Shown one piece after another: positions 8,943-18,087 of a stretch of DNA of 64,000 nucleotides. The stretch comes from Citrobacter sp. Awk 4. Its GTDB lineage: Bacteria; Pseudomonadota; Gammaproteobacteria; Enterobacterales; Enterobacteriaceae. The stretch spans positions 91,182-155,181 of the forward strand of contig NZ_JANEWG010000002.1 in assembly GCF_028069725.1 (NCBI RefSeq). Direction: 5' to 3'. A program made the translations under genes and the position numbers. The first letter of the stretch is position 1; each line of letters begins with the position of its first letter. The notes beneath the pieces are model-generated. The model was not told the DNA's origin. It saw only the letters and a list, made by a program, of their open reading frames with translations, and ran no database searches.

Positions 8943-9947
8943 TCATCCTGCACCGGGTATTTCCGCTTTTAACTCCGCCAGCGTTTTGGCACCGTCAATG
9001 GCGTTTGCACACAGCAGACTGGCCCGTGCGCAGGCATGCGCCAGCGTAATGCTGTCGGCCAGCGGCCATGACTCATGACAGCCGTACAGAAAACCCGCGC
9101 AAAAGGCGTCACCTGCGCCAACGCTGCCGACGATCTCCTCCTGCGCCAGTTTTTGCGACGGTATCCAGACGCCAGGCTGGTCCGGCGTTTCCCCCCACGC
9201 CCCTTCCGGGCAGTGGATCACCACGCGCTGTCGAACGCCGGCATTGAGCAGCTCTTGCGCGATGCAGGCGATGTGCGGAATATGCGGTCCGCCGTCCGGA
9301 TAGCGAACCTCCAGACCGCTGAACTCTCCGGCTTCCAGCTCGTTAATCACCAGATAATCAAGATGACGCAATGTGGGCATCACCAGCGGCTGATAACGCG
9401 GATCGCCCTTACGCGAGACCAGATCCAGCGACGTTTCAAACCCATTCTCGCGCATCTGCGCTAATAACCGCGCGCTACGCGTACCGTACTGACCATCCGG
9501 CATATCCAGACTGTCGAGCAGCAGCAGATAACCGAGATGGAAGATTTTCATCGAGTTATCGAGCTGATCAAAGGCGGGCAGATCCAACAGGCGGTTCGCG
9601 CCAGGCGAGTGAAAAAAAGTGCGCTGGCCGCTGGGATCGGTCATCACTTGCGACATTGAGGTCGGGGCGAAGGTGGTGCGCTGCACATGCTGGCGATTGA
9701 CATGATACTGCTCCAGCATCGCCATAATGTAGTCGCCGTCACTGTCCTGACCGATGAGCCCCACGGCCTGCAAAGGCAAACCGGTGTGCATTTTTGCCAG
9801 TGTCAACAAGACGTTAAGCGGTGCGCCGCCCGTAGAACGCTCGCTGTGAATAATTTCTGCCAGCCAGCCGCGCTCCGGCCACTGCACAATTTGATGCACG
9901 TGATCGACCAGCATATTGCCCGCAGCGATGATACCTTTGCGTTCCAT
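8943..9947 (-). CDS. PfkB-family sugar kinase
   Basis: 334-residue ribokinase/PfkB-type kinase. It has the N-terminal GG substrate motif (STGGAPLNVLLTLAKM) and the C-terminal signature GSVGAGDAFCAGFLYG with the catalytic base in GAGD (D280). It would phosphorylate the ketose made by the isomerase so that the aldolase can cleave it, most simply at C1; the true substrate is unknown. The ATG at 9947 overlaps the aldolase stop (TGATG); a GTG one codon upstream is possible. Last gene of a six-gene operon. Confidence 0.85.
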   Translation of the reverse strand: MERKGIIAAGNMLVDHVHQIVQWPERGWLAEIIHSERSTGGAPLNVLLTLAKMHTGLPLQAVGLIGQDSDGDYIMAMLEQYHVNRQHVQRTTFAPTSMSQVMTDPSGQRTFFHSPGANRLLDLPAFDQLDNSMKIFHLGYLLLLDSLDMPDGQYGTRSARLLAQMRENGFETSLDLVSRKGDPRYQPLVMPTLRHLDYLVINELEAGEFSGLEVRYPDGGPHIPHIACIAQELLNAGVRQRVVIHCPEGAWGETPDQPGVWIPSQKLAQEEIVGSVGAGDAFCAGFLYGCHESWPLADSITLAHACARASLLCANAIDGAKTLAELKAEIPGAG

Positions 9948-10807
9948 CACACTTTCCCCACGCTGCCAAAAATGCGCATCTGCTCAGAGACGGTATCGGT
10001 AATCGCGGCCTCAATGCCCAGCAATAGCTCGGCAAATTCATCGTACAGCGGCTGGCGGTTCGCCATGCGAGACTCGATGGCGGCCAGCGCCGCCTGCGAC
10101 ATGCCGGTGTAGAAGTTGATTTTGTGAATGCCCAGTTCGATGGCGCGACGAAAATCAGCGTCGCTGATGCCGGAACCGCCGTGCAGTACCAGGGGGATCG
10201 CCGCCTGCTGGCGGATCTCATCCAGACGTGGGAAATCGAGTTTCGGCTCGCCTTTGTATTTACCGTGTGCGTTGCCGATGGCGACCGCGAGAGCGTCAAT
10301 CCCGGTTCTGTCGACGAAGTCCCGCGCCAGCAGCGGATCGGTAAACAGCGATTCGTCGGCATGACCATACAGCGCGCCGCCTTCGTCACCGCCGACGGCC
10401 CCCAGTTCAGCCTCTACGGATACGCCCACTGCGTGGCACATTTTCACCACTTCGCGGGTCTGGCGAATGTTTTCTTCATACTCCAGCGTCGAGCCGTCAA
10501 ACATCACCGAACTGAAGCCCAGACGCAGCGCCTGCACTACCGATTCAAAATGCAGTCCGTGGTCGAGATTCAATACCACCGGAATGTCGTGGCGCGCCGC
10601 CTCGAATTTAATGGTCTCGACCAGCGAATCCAGCGAGACATACTTAAAATGCACTTCGGCAATATTGATGATAAACGGCGAACGTTCTTGCTTCGCCGCG
10701 GCAAACAGCGCGCGCAAGAAGTGGGAGTCCAGCACGTTAAACGCCCCTAAAGCGTAGCGATGCTCACGGGCATGGGCGAGCCCATCAGCAAGAGAAATCA
10801 ATGGCAT
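9947..10807 (-). CDS. Class II (zinc) ketose-phosphate aldolase
   Basis: 286-residue fructose-bisphosphate/tagatose-bisphosphate aldolase family member. The catalytic Asp and zinc ligands are in place: NLDHG (D82, H83), EAELG (E134), NAHGKYKG (H181) and LHGGSG (H209). The phosphate loop KINFYTG differs from the usual KVNIDTD or KVNVATE, suggesting a different acceptor-side pocket. It should release dihydroxyacetone phosphate plus an aldehyde. The ATG at 10807 is chosen because AAGGAGG lies five bases upstream; the open frame itself extends to 10825. It sits between the isomerase (14-base gap) and kinase (one-base overlap) genes. Confidence 0.88.
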   Translation of the reverse strand: MPLISLADGLAHAREHRYALGAFNVLDSHFLRALFAAAKQERSPFIINIAEVHFKYVSLDSLVETIKFEAARHDIPVVLNLDHGLHFESVVQALRLGFSSVMFDGSTLEYEENIRQTREVVKMCHAVGVSVEAELGAVGGDEGGALYGHADESLFTDPLLARDFVDRTGIDALAVAIGNAHGKYKGEPKLDFPRLDEIRQQAAIPLVLHGGSGISDADFRRAIELGIHKINFYTGMSQAALAAIESRMANRQPLYDEFAELLLGIEAAITDTVSEQMRIFGSVGKV

Positions 10808-10821
10808 AACAGCCTCCTTGT

Positions 10822-11505
10822 TCAACGGAACAGTCGATACTCGTTACACAGCACCAGTTGCGCCGGTTCATCTTCTTCAATGTTGTTATAACGGGCGAGA
10901 GGCTGCAGGAAGTGATTGTCGTGGTCGTCGTCATTGACGGAAGAGACTTCGCCGACCAGTACATCGCCAAATCCTTGTTCCGCCCAAAAGCTGTGATACA
11001 AACCGGGCGTCAGGCAGATGCTCTCCCCAGGCGTCAGGCGTAGCTGGCTTCCTGCCGCGTGGGTTTGTCGACAGCCATCAATCACCACCGTGACGGCGCT
11101 ATTATCGGTTTGATCGTGGGCGTTGGCGTTCCACAACTCAACGATCAGATTACCGCCGCCGCGATTGATGATGTCTTCCTGCTTGCGCCAGTGAAAATGC
11201 ATCGGCGTGATTTGCGCGTCCCGCACATGCATGATTTTTTCGGCGTAGCACTTTTCGTAAGGGAAGGCTTTGGGTGAACCGTTGCGCAGGGTAAACAGCG
11301 TTAGCCCTAAGGCGGCGAAGTTTTCCCCGCCAAATGCGGTCACATCCCAGCCGAGCTTGAGATCGAACACTTCACGCCAGGCGTCGGCATCCAGCTGTCG
11401 CCACTGCGTTGGCGCAAAACTGGCGAAGGGCGGAAGGTGGATGTCATGCATGGAAAAAAACTGCCGTGTATGACCGAGAATTTCGTTTATTTCGGAGCGC
11501 TTCAT
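10822..11505 (-). CDS. D-lyxose-type cupin sugar isomerase
   Basis: 227-residue cupin isomerase. The metal site MHFHWRKQE gives H103, H105 and E110, and LYHSFW gives H171, the ligand set I recall for the structurally studied E. coli O157:H7 isomerase EcSI, which acts on D-lyxose and D-mannose. It would convert D-lyxose to D-xylulose or D-mannose to D-fructose. The start is an ATG with AAGGAG eight bases upstream. It follows the ABC binding-protein gene after a REP and precedes the aldolase. In vivo substrate is not determined by sequence. Confidence 0.88.
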   Translation of the reverse strand: MKRSEINEILGHTRQFFSMHDIHLPPFASFAPTQWRQLDADAWREVFDLKLGWDVTAFGGENFAALGLTLFTLRNGSPKAFPYEKCYAEKIMHVRDAQITPMHFHWRKQEDIINRGGGNLIVELWNANAHDQTDNSAVTVVIDGCRQTHAAGSQLRLTPGESICLTPGLYHSFWAEQGFGDVLVGEVSSVNDDDHDNHFLQPLARYNNIEEDEPAQLVLCNEYRLFR

Positions 11506-11535
11506 GGAGAGGATTCTCCTTGTGTAATGTCACCT

Positions 11536-11610
11536 TGTAGGCCGGATAAGGCATTTTGCCGCCATCCGGCACGAATTTATTGCCTGATGGCGCTGCGCTT
11601 ATCAGGCCTG
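11536..11610. repeat. REP pair between isomerase and binding-protein genes
   Basis: GGCCGGATAAGGCATTTTGCCGCCATCCGGC-type and GCCTGATGGCGCTGCGCTTATCAGGC-type palindromes lie inside the operon, where they may modulate mRNA stability between transport and catabolic genes. Confidence 0.9.
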
Positions 11611-11628
11611 GACAGAGGCCGCTTTCCG

Positions 11629-12570
11629 CTATTTCACCGTCCAACCCTTATAGCCGCTGACGTTGCTCTTATCGATCATCGTCACTGGGATCAGCACTGG
11701 CTCTTTCGGTGCGGGTTTCCCCTGTAGAATGTCATAGCCGATTTCTACCGCTTTTGCCGCCATCACCTGCGGATCTTGTGCAGGCGTTGCGACAAACAGC
11801 GAATTCTCACGCTTCAGCGCCTCTTCACCATCCGGGCTGCCATCGACGCCGACAATAAAGAACTCGTTACGTTGCGCCTGTTTTGCTGCGAGATCGGCAC
11901 CGATCGCCGTCGGATCGTTAATCGCAAACACGCCGTCGATCTTCGGATTCGCCGCCAGCAGAGCGGTCATCACTTCCAGTCCGCCTTCACGGCTGCCTTT
12001 GGCGTTCTGGTTATCGGAAAGCACCTTGATATCCGGATGCTTTTTGAATTCGCTCTGGCAGCCTTCTACCCGGTTCTGCACCGCAGACACTGGCGGTCCG
12101 TTAATGATCACGACATTGCCTTTGCCTTTCAGGCGATCGGTGATGTATTTACACGCCATTTCCCCCGCCTGGGTGTTATTAGAGGTAATGGTGGCGTCTG
12201 CGCCTTCTGCTGCGACGTCAACTGCGACGACCACAATCCCCGCGTCTTTTGCCCGCTTCACCGCCGGGCCGATCCCTTTAGAATCTGCCGCGTTAAGGAT
12301 TATCATGTCGACTTTGGCGGCGATAAAGTTGTCGATCTGCGACACCTGCTGGCCCAGATCGTAACCGCTGGAAACCAGCGTTACTTTCACGCTGTCGCCC
12401 GCCAGCTTGCGTGCTTCCAGCTCCGCCCCTTTGGTGATCTGCACGAAGAACGGGTTAGCAAGATCGCCCACCGTCACGCCGATCGATTTGAGATCTTTGG
12501 CCTGCGTAAACGGTGCTGCGGTCAGCAGCGCGCCTGCACAGAGCGCGGTCACTAATGGCTTCAAACGCAT
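11629..12570 (-). CDS. Periplasmic sugar-binding protein (RbsB type)
   Basis: 313-residue ABC substrate-binding protein of the ribose/galactose family. The signal peptide MRLKPLVTALCAGALLTAAPFTQA is followed by KDLKSIGVTV. Typical family blocks include NPFFVQITKGAELEA, DMIILNAAD, ITSNNTQAG and VDGSPDG. The start at 12570 has GAGGAAA upstream and yields a clean signal peptide; the longer frame to 12606 runs into the ribosome site. It delivers sugar to the RbsC/RbsA-like transporter encoded upstream. Pentose or hexose specificity cannot be read from the sequence. Confidence 0.9.
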   Translation of the reverse strand: MRLKPLVTALCAGALLTAAPFTQAKDLKSIGVTVGDLANPFFVQITKGAELEARKLAGDSVKVTLVSSGYDLGQQVSQIDNFIAAKVDMIILNAADSKGIGPAVKRAKDAGIVVVAVDVAAEGADATITSNNTQAGEMACKYITDRLKGKGNVVIINGPPVSAVQNRVEGCQSEFKKHPDIKVLSDNQNAKGSREGGLEVMTALLAANPKIDGVFAINDPTAIGADLAAKQAQRNEFFIVGVDGSPDGEEALKRENSLFVATPAQDPQVMAAKAVEIGYDILQGKPAPKEPVLIPVTMIDKSNVSGYKGWTVK

Positions 12571-12605
12571 AGTCTTTTCCTCACGTAGGGTACTTTTTGT
12601 TGTCA

Positions 12606-12680
12606 TTGCCTGATGGCGCTTCGCTTATCAGGCCTACGGGGTTGTAGGACGGATAAGGCGTGTGCGCTGCCATCTGGCAG
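12606..12680. repeat. REP pair between permease and binding-protein genes
   Basis: GCCTGATGGCGCTTCGCTTATCAGGC is followed by a more degenerate copy (TAGGACGGATAAGGCG...GCCATCTGGCA) within the operon. Confidence 0.88.
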
Positions 12681-12685
12681 ATGTG

Positions 12686-13681
12686 TTATGCACTTTGATG
12701 ATGTCGGGTACGGTATTTGTCGATCAGCACTGCAATGATGATCACCGCCCCTTTGATCACCAGTTGCCAGAAGTAGGAGACGCCCATCAGCGTCATGCCG
12801 TTGTTGAGGGTGGCAATGATCAACGCCCCCACCAGCGTGCCGGTGATCGTACCGATCCCGCCGACAAAACTGGTGCCGCCGAGGATCACCGCGGCGATGG
12901 CGTCCAGTTCGTAGCCCATCCCTAAGTTGCCGTTGGCGCTGTACAGACGTGAGGCGCTCATCACCCCACCAAGCCCGGAGAGCAGGCCGCTCATGCCGTA
13001 CACAAACAGCAGCACCAGCCACACTTTGATACCGGTTAAGCGCGCCGCCTGCATATTGCCGCCGACAGCGTAGATATGAACTCCCAGCGTGGTGCGGCGG
13101 AGAATGAACCAGCACACCACAATGACCGCCAGCGCAATCACCACCAGCCACGGAATCGGCCCGAGATAGTTATTGCCGATCCACTCGAAACTGATGTTGG
13201 AGTTGATGACCGTTGTGCCATCTGCCAGCAGATAGGCCGCTCCGCGCAACGCTGTATAGGTGCCGAGAGTGACAATAAACGGCGGCAGTCCGGCAAAGGC
13301 CACCAGCGCGCCGTTAAACAAGCCCAGCAGCATGCCGAGCATCAGCGCGACGGGTACAGAGAGCATGGCGAATTCGGGGATCAGTGAAACCGCCATCGCC
13401 GCCACTGCGGTGGTGCCAAGAATCGACCCGACAGAAAGATCGATACCGCCGGTCAGAATGATGAAAGTCATTCCCGCCGCTAACACGATGTTAATCGACG
13501 CCTGGCGGGTAATATTCAGCAGGTTGCTCTCGGTAAAAAAGTTGGGCGCGATAAAGCCAAACACGGCAACAATCAGGATAAGAATGGGCAGGATACCGAC
13601 GGTTTGCATCAGATCGCCCATCAGCATTTTTTTGGCGGAGGCGGATTTCGCCACCTGCTGGGGAGTGGTTGAATTATTCAT
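12686..13681 (-). CDS. Sugar ABC transporter permease (RbsC type)
   Basis: 331-residue polytopic permease of the RbsC/BPD_transp_2 family: a short cytoplasmic tail, then hydrophobic helices, with the family stretches [15 protein letters not shown] and [21 protein letters not shown]. It forms the membrane channel, presumably as a homodimer, for the sugar bound by the neighbouring periplasmic protein. The start overlaps the ATPase stop by four bases, so the two are translationally coupled. Confidence 0.92.
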   Translation of the reverse strand: MNNSTTPQQVAKSASAKKMLMGDLMQTVGILPILILIVAVFGFIAPNFFTESNLLNITRQASINIVLAAGMTFIILTGGIDLSVGSILGTTAVAAMAVSLIPEFAMLSVPVALMLGMLLGLFNGALVAFAGLPPFIVTLGTYTALRGAAYLLADGTTVINSNISFEWIGNNYLGPIPWLVVIALAVIVVCWFILRRTTLGVHIYAVGGNMQAARLTGIKVWLVLLFVYGMSGLLSGLGGVMSASRLYSANGNLGMGYELDAIAAVILGGTSFVGGIGTITGTLVGALIIATLNNGMTLMGVSYFWQLVIKGAVIIIAVLIDKYRTRHHQSA

Positions 13682-15198
13682 GATTGCCTCGCCTGAGGGT
13701 GGGAATCGTTCGCGCCGGTGGCCAGCGTCATAATGTTTTCCTGAGAAATGTGTTTACCGTCCAGCTCTCCGGCTATGCTGCCTTCGTGCATGACGTACAC
13801 CCGATCGCTCATGCCGACGACCTCCGGCAGTTCGCTGGAGATCATCAGGATCGCCACGCCCTGGCGCGCCATGTCATTCATAATGCGGTAGATCTCGCTT
13901 TTGGCGCCGACATCGACGCCGCGCGTCGGTTCATCAAGGATCAAGATGCGTGGGCCAATCGCCACCCAGCGTGAAATCAATAGCTTTTGCTGGTTGCCGC
14001 CGGAAAGTCCGCCCGCCCGTACCTGCGCATGGGGCACTCGGATGTTGAGTAACTGAATGGCATCGTCGGAGATCGTCTGCGCTTTTTTGCGGTTGAGCAT
14101 GCCCCAGGTAGCGTCACGCTCCAGCGTCGCCATCGTGATGTTCTCTGCCGCCGCCAGCTCTAAAAACAGCCCCTGTTCTTTGCGGTTTTCGGTGAGATAA
14201 CCGATGCCATAGTCGATAGCTTCGCGTGGGGAGTGGATCACTACCGGTTCGCCATCCACTTCAATCATGCCGCCAGTGGCTTTGCACACGCCAAAAATCA
14301 GTTGCGCCAGTTCAGAGCGTCCGGCGCCGACTAAACCCGCCAGGCCGACAATTTCCCCGGAACGCACCAGCAAACTGCACGGCTGCACTTTGCCGCCGTC
14401 GGTCAGGTGATGCACATTCAGGCGCGCTTTTCCGAGTGGAATATCACGCTCTTTGTTAAACAGATCGCTCAGTGGCCGACCCACCATCATGCGCACCAGT
14501 TCAGCGGCGTTGAGCTTGTCGCGGGTCAGGCTGCCAACGTACTGCCCGTCGCGCAGCACGCTGACGCGATCCGAAAGCTCGTACACTTCCGCCATGCGGT
14601 GGCTGATGTAGATAATTGCCATCCCTTCATCACGCAGACGCATGATCAGTTCAAACAGACGGTGGGTTTCACGCGAGGAGAGGGCGGCGGTGGGTTCATC
14701 CATCACCAGAATACGGCTGTTGCGGTGCAGGGCGCGGGCGATTTCCACTTGTTGTTGTTCGGCGATGGTCAGCCGCATCACTTTATCGCTGGCTTTAAAC
14801 TGCGCGCCGAGGCGATCGATAACCTGCTGCGCCTGCAGAACCATCTCTTTGCGTTGCACCAGCCCGCCGCGCGACAGCTCGCTACCGAGGAAAATGTTCT
14901 CCGCGACCGTCAGGTTGGGGGCCAGCTGCATTTCCTGATAAATCAGGGTAATGCCAGCGCTCAGGGCCTCTTTTGGGCCTTTGATATGGAAGGGCTGACC
15001 GTCAATCAGGATCTCGCCGCTGGTGGCGCTGTACGCCCCGGCAAGCACCTTCATCAGGGTACTTTTTCCCGCGCCGTTTTCCCCCATCAGGGCGTGAATT
15101 TCGCCGGGATATACCGTCAAATCGACCCCTTTCAGTGCGTAAAATTTGCCAAAGGCTTTGGCAATATTGCGCATTTCCAGAACCGGTGCCCTGCTCAT
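13678..15198 (-). CDS. Sugar ABC transporter ATPase (RbsA type, duplicated)
   Basis: 506-residue protein with two ABC domains in tandem. The first has Walker [10 protein letters not shown] (39-47), signature [15 protein letters not shown] and Walker [12 protein letters not shown]. The second has the degenerate Walker [11 protein letters not shown] usual in RbsA/MglA, signature LSGGNQQK and [12 protein letters not shown]. It powers sugar import through the adjacent permease. It is the first gene of the six-gene minus-strand operon. The start ATG at 15198 has GCAGGAGATCC upstream. Confidence 0.93.
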   Translation of the reverse strand: MSRAPVLEMRNIAKAFGKFYALKGVDLTVYPGEIHALMGENGAGKSTLMKVLAGAYSATSGEILIDGQPFHIKGPKEALSAGITLIYQEMQLAPNLTVAENIFLGSELSRGGLVQRKEMVLQAQQVIDRLGAQFKASDKVMRLTIAEQQQVEIARALHRNSRILVMDEPTAALSSRETHRLFELIMRLRDEGMAIIYISHRMAEVYELSDRVSVLRDGQYVGSLTRDKLNAAELVRMMVGRPLSDLFNKERDIPLGKARLNVHHLTDGGKVQPCSLLVRSGEIVGLAGLVGAGRSELAQLIFGVCKATGGMIEVDGEPVVIHSPREAIDYGIGYLTENRKEQGLFLELAAAENITMATLERDATWGMLNRKKAQTISDDAIQLLNIRVPHAQVRAGGLSGGNQQKLLISRWVAIGPRILILDEPTRGVDVGAKSEIYRIMNDMARQGVAILMISSELPEVVGMSDRVYVMHEGSIAGELDGKHISQENIMTLATGANDSHPQARQS

Positions 15199-15312
15199 GG
15201 CGGATCTCCTGCGGGGTTGTCGATATCAGCAGTCCATCACAGGAAAGTAAATGCAAAATGTCAGAAGCCGTTCATATTTGTCATAGTGATATTTTTCTTC
15301 ATGGAGCGTGAT
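15199..15312. promoter_or_regulatory. Divergent control region of the sugar operon and its sensor kinase
   Basis: This 114-base gap separates the ATPase gene (minus) from the hybrid kinase gene (plus) and must hold the operon promoter. CCGTTCATAT at 15268-15277 differs by one base from the decamer CTGTTCATAT that I recall as the TorR box. TCANA-like cores occur at 15261 (TCAGA), 15272 (TCATA) and 15281 (TCATA), roughly one helical turn apart, the layout typical of OmpR-family direct-repeat operators. Confidence 0.5.
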
Positions 15313-17622
15313 ATGCCGCAGCCTGGGCGTCACTTTTTCGCCAGCGCGCGCGGGCGATTGCTGTTCTTTAACCTACTGGTGGTGGCGGTCACGCTGATGG
15401 TGAGCGGCGTGGCGGTGCTCGGTTTTCGACACGCCAGCCAGATTCAGGAGCAGGTACAGCAACAAACGGTCGATGACATGACTGGCAGCATGAATCTGGC
15501 GCGCGACACCGCCAACGTAGCGACGGCGGCGGTGCGACTGTCACAGGTGGTCGGCGCGCTGGAATACAAAGGTGAGGCGGAACGCTTACAGGAGACGCAG
15601 CGTGCGCTGAAACAGTCGCTGGAACAACTGGCCGCCGCCCCGCTGGCGCAGCAGGAGCCGGACCTGGTCGCCCGCATTATTCAGCGCAGCAACGAACTGC
15701 AAACCAGCGTGGCGGGCATGCTCCAGCGCGGGCAGCGACGGCATCTTGAGCGTAATGCGCTACTGAGTTTGCTGTATCAGAATCTGAGCTACCTGCGACA
15801 TCTACAAACGATCAATGCGGCGCAGAACGGCGTTTTGTTCGCTCAGATGGACAGACTGATCGTGGCGGCTATCGAAACCCCCACGCCGCGCTCAGTCGTT
15901 AAACAACTGGATGGCGTGATGCCCTTGTTGCCGACGCATAACGTTAACCCACTGGTCAATGGCATCCTCAGTGACTTCAATCAGGAATTACGCCAGCTCG
16001 AACCGCTTTCGGCGGCGCTGGAACAAAGCGATCTGGCGATCATCTGGTATATGTTCCACATCAAAGCGCTGGTGGCGATCCTCAACAGCGACATCAATCA
16101 ATATGTGGCGCAGGTGGCGGCCAGTTCAGAGCAGCGCGTGGCGCAAAGCCATCAGGAATTGCAGTCTATCATTATGTTTATCATGACATTTGCCCTGCTG
16201 GCGATTGTCATTACCGGGTTTGCGGGCTGGTATATTTATCGCAATCTCGGCTCCAATCTGACGGCAATCTCGCGGGCGATGTCCCGCCTGGCGCACGGGG
16301 AATCGGACGTCAGCGTCCCTGCTTTGCAGCGGCGCGACGAACTGGGAGAACTGGCGCGCGCGTTCAACGTTTTTGCCCGAAATACCGCCTCGCTGGAGCA
16401 CACCTCGCGTCTATTGAAGGAAAAAAGCACGCAACTGGAAATCGACAGAATCGAGCGCAAAGGACTGGAGGAAGCGCTACTGCACAGCCAGAAAATGAAA
16501 GCGGTAGGGCAACTGACGGGAGGGCTGGCGCATGACTTTAACAATTTGTTGGCGGTGATTATCGGCAGTCTGGAGCTGGTTAACCCCGACTCGCCGGAGG
16601 CGGCGCGAATTTCGCGGGCGCTGAAAGCGGCGGAGCGTGGGGCGCTACTGACCCAGCGGCTACTGGCTTTCTCCCGCAAGCAGTCCCTGCATCCCCATGC
16701 GGTGGAGCTGAGAACGTTACTGGAGAATCTTGGCGAGCTGATGCGCCACTCGTTGCCCGCCACCCTGACGCTGGACATTGAAGCTCAGTCGCCTGCCTGG
16801 CCCGCGTGGATTGACGTCAGCCAACTGGAAAATGCCCTCATCAACCTGGTGATGAACGCCCGTGATGCAATGGAGGGGCAAATGGGCACCATCAAAATTC
16901 GCACCTGGAATCAGCGCGTCACGCGAAGCAGCGGGCGTAAAGAAGATATGGTTATCCTGGAGATTGCGGATCACGGTTGCGGTATGTCGCAGGAGATCAA
17001 AGCGCAGGTTTTTGAACCGTTCTTCACCACCAAACAGACCGGCAGCGGCAGCGGCCTCGGGCTCTCGATGGTGTACGGATTTGTGCGCCAGTCCGGCGGA
17101 CGGGTGGAAATTGAGAGTGCGCCGGGGCAGGGAACGACGGTCAGATTGCAACTGCCCCGCGCGATTGTACCTGTCGCGACCGCTGCGGAACCGTTGGCAG
17201 AAGAGGACGTTGCCCGCACGGATAAACTGGTTCTGGTTCTCGAAGATGAAGCCGATGTACGCCAGACGCTGTGTGAGCAGCTGCATTTATTAGGTTATCT
17301 GACGCTGGAAGCCGCCAACGGCGAGCAGGCGATGCAGATGCTGGCAGCCTCTTCAGAGATCGACATTTTTATCAGTGACTTAATGCTACCTGGCGGGTTA
17401 AGCGGCGCGGATGTGGTGAACCATGCGCTGAAACACTATCCCCATCTGACGCTACTGCTGATCAGCGGTCAGGATTTACGTCCGGCAAACAACCCCGCGC
17501 TGCCGGATGTGGCGCTACTGCGTAAACCGTTTACCCGGGGGCAGCTTGTGCAGGCGCTGCATCAGGCAGTAATAAAAAGCGACAGCGCGCCAGTGATGTG
17601 GCAACAGAACAGCATGAATTGA
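15313..17622 (+). CDS. Hybrid histidine kinase of the sugar locus
   Basis: 769 residues: a transmembrane helix near 15-35, a helical periplasmic sensor domain to about 284, a second helix (about 285-308, IMFIMTFALLAIVITGFAGW), HAMP, a HisKA domain with phosphorylatable His in GLAHDFNNLL (H407), an ATPase domain (NLVMNARDAM, GCGMS, GSGLGLS) and a C-terminal receiver (DLMLPGG, D689; LRKPF). There is no HPt domain. The frame is open far upstream over the ABC gene, but GGAG at 15303-15306 supports the ATG at 15313; an ATG at 15301 lacks a ribosome site. It probably senses periplasmic sugar or its binding protein and signals to the regulator at 8116. Confidence 0.88.
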   Translation: MPQPGRHFFASARGRLLFFNLLVVAVTLMVSGVAVLGFRHASQIQEQVQQQTVDDMTGSMNLARDTANVATAAVRLSQVVGALEYKGEAERLQETQRALKQSLEQLAAAPLAQQEPDLVARIIQRSNELQTSVAGMLQRGQRRHLERNALLSLLYQNLSYLRHLQTINAAQNGVLFAQMDRLIVAAIETPTPRSVVKQLDGVMPLLPTHNVNPLVNGILSDFNQELRQLEPLSAALEQSDLAIIWYMFHIKALVAILNSDINQYVAQVAASSEQRVAQSHQELQSIIMFIMTFALLAIVITGFAGWYIYRNLGSNLTAISRAMSRLAHGESDVSVPALQRRDELGELARAFNVFARNTASLEHTSRLLKEKSTQLEIDRIERKGLEEALLHSQKMKAVGQLTGGLAHDFNNLLAVIIGSLELVNPDSPEAARISRALKAAERGALLTQRLLAFSRKQSLHPHAVELRTLLENLGELMRHSLPATLTLDIEAQSPAWPAWIDVSQLENALINLVMNARDAMEGQMGTIKIRTWNQRVTRSSGRKEDMVILEIADHGCGMSQEIKAQVFEPFFTTKQTGSGSGLGLSMVYGFVRQSGGRVEIESAPGQGTTVRLQLPRAIVPVATAAEPLAEEDVARTDKLVLVLEDEADVRQTLCEQLHLLGYLTLEAANGEQAMQMLAASSEIDIFISDLMLPGGLSGADVVNHALKHYPHLTLLLISGQDLRPANNPALPDVALLRKPFTRGQLVQALHQAVIKSDSAPVMWQQNSMN

Positions 17623-17691
17623 GATTCCTCCGCTACTCCCCGCGTTTACCTTTCATTAACCTAAAGCCAGCTCATCTGCGAGACTGGTCCT

Positions 17692-18024
17692 ATGAAACGT
17701 TATGCTATCGCTCTGTTACTGAGTTTGTGCTCTTTAGGCAGCCCACTGGCCTATGCCGACATTATCGATGATGCCATCGGCAACATTCAGCAGGCGATCA
17801 GCGATGCCTACAAGCCCGATAATGGTCGCCGCTATGACGATGACTCTCGGGATGACAACTGGCAACAGCAGATGAGCGACGATCGCCGCAGGCAGTACGA
17901 CGACAGGCGTCGCCAGTTTGAAGACCGGCGCCGCCAGCTGGATGAGCGCCAGCGCCAGCTCGATCAGGAGCGTCGTCAGCTAGAAGATGATGAGCGAAGG
18001 ATGGAAGAGGACTACTATCGCTAG
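17692..18024 (+). CDS. yjdP: YjdP, small exported charged-repeat protein
   Basis: 110-residue protein: signal peptide MKRYAIALLLSLCSLGSPLAYA, a short segment DIIDDAIGNIQQAISDAY, then a highly charged tail with heptad-like repeats of (R/Q)-R-R-Q-(F/L)-(D/E) that should form a long helix or coiled coil. The function is unknown. Closely resembles E. coli YjdP, which also lies next to phnP. It is transcribed convergently with the phn operon end. Confidence 0.88.
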   Translation: MKRYAIALLLSLCSLGSPLAYADIIDDAIGNIQQAISDAYKPDNGRRYDDDSRDDNWQQQMSDDRRRQYDDRRRQFEDRRRQLDERQRQLDQERRQLEDDERRMEEDYYR

Positions 18025-18087
18025 CTGCTAATCCTTGCGGTTTCGGCGCAGTCCTTTCCAGCGCTCTCGGGAATTCAACGCGCGCGT

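Noticed and set aside
14407..15312. Open plus-strand frame of about 300 codons in front of the hybrid kinase
   Set aside because: It is antisense to the ABC ATPase gene, has no ribosome site at its start and no protein-like composition; the kinase begins at 15313.
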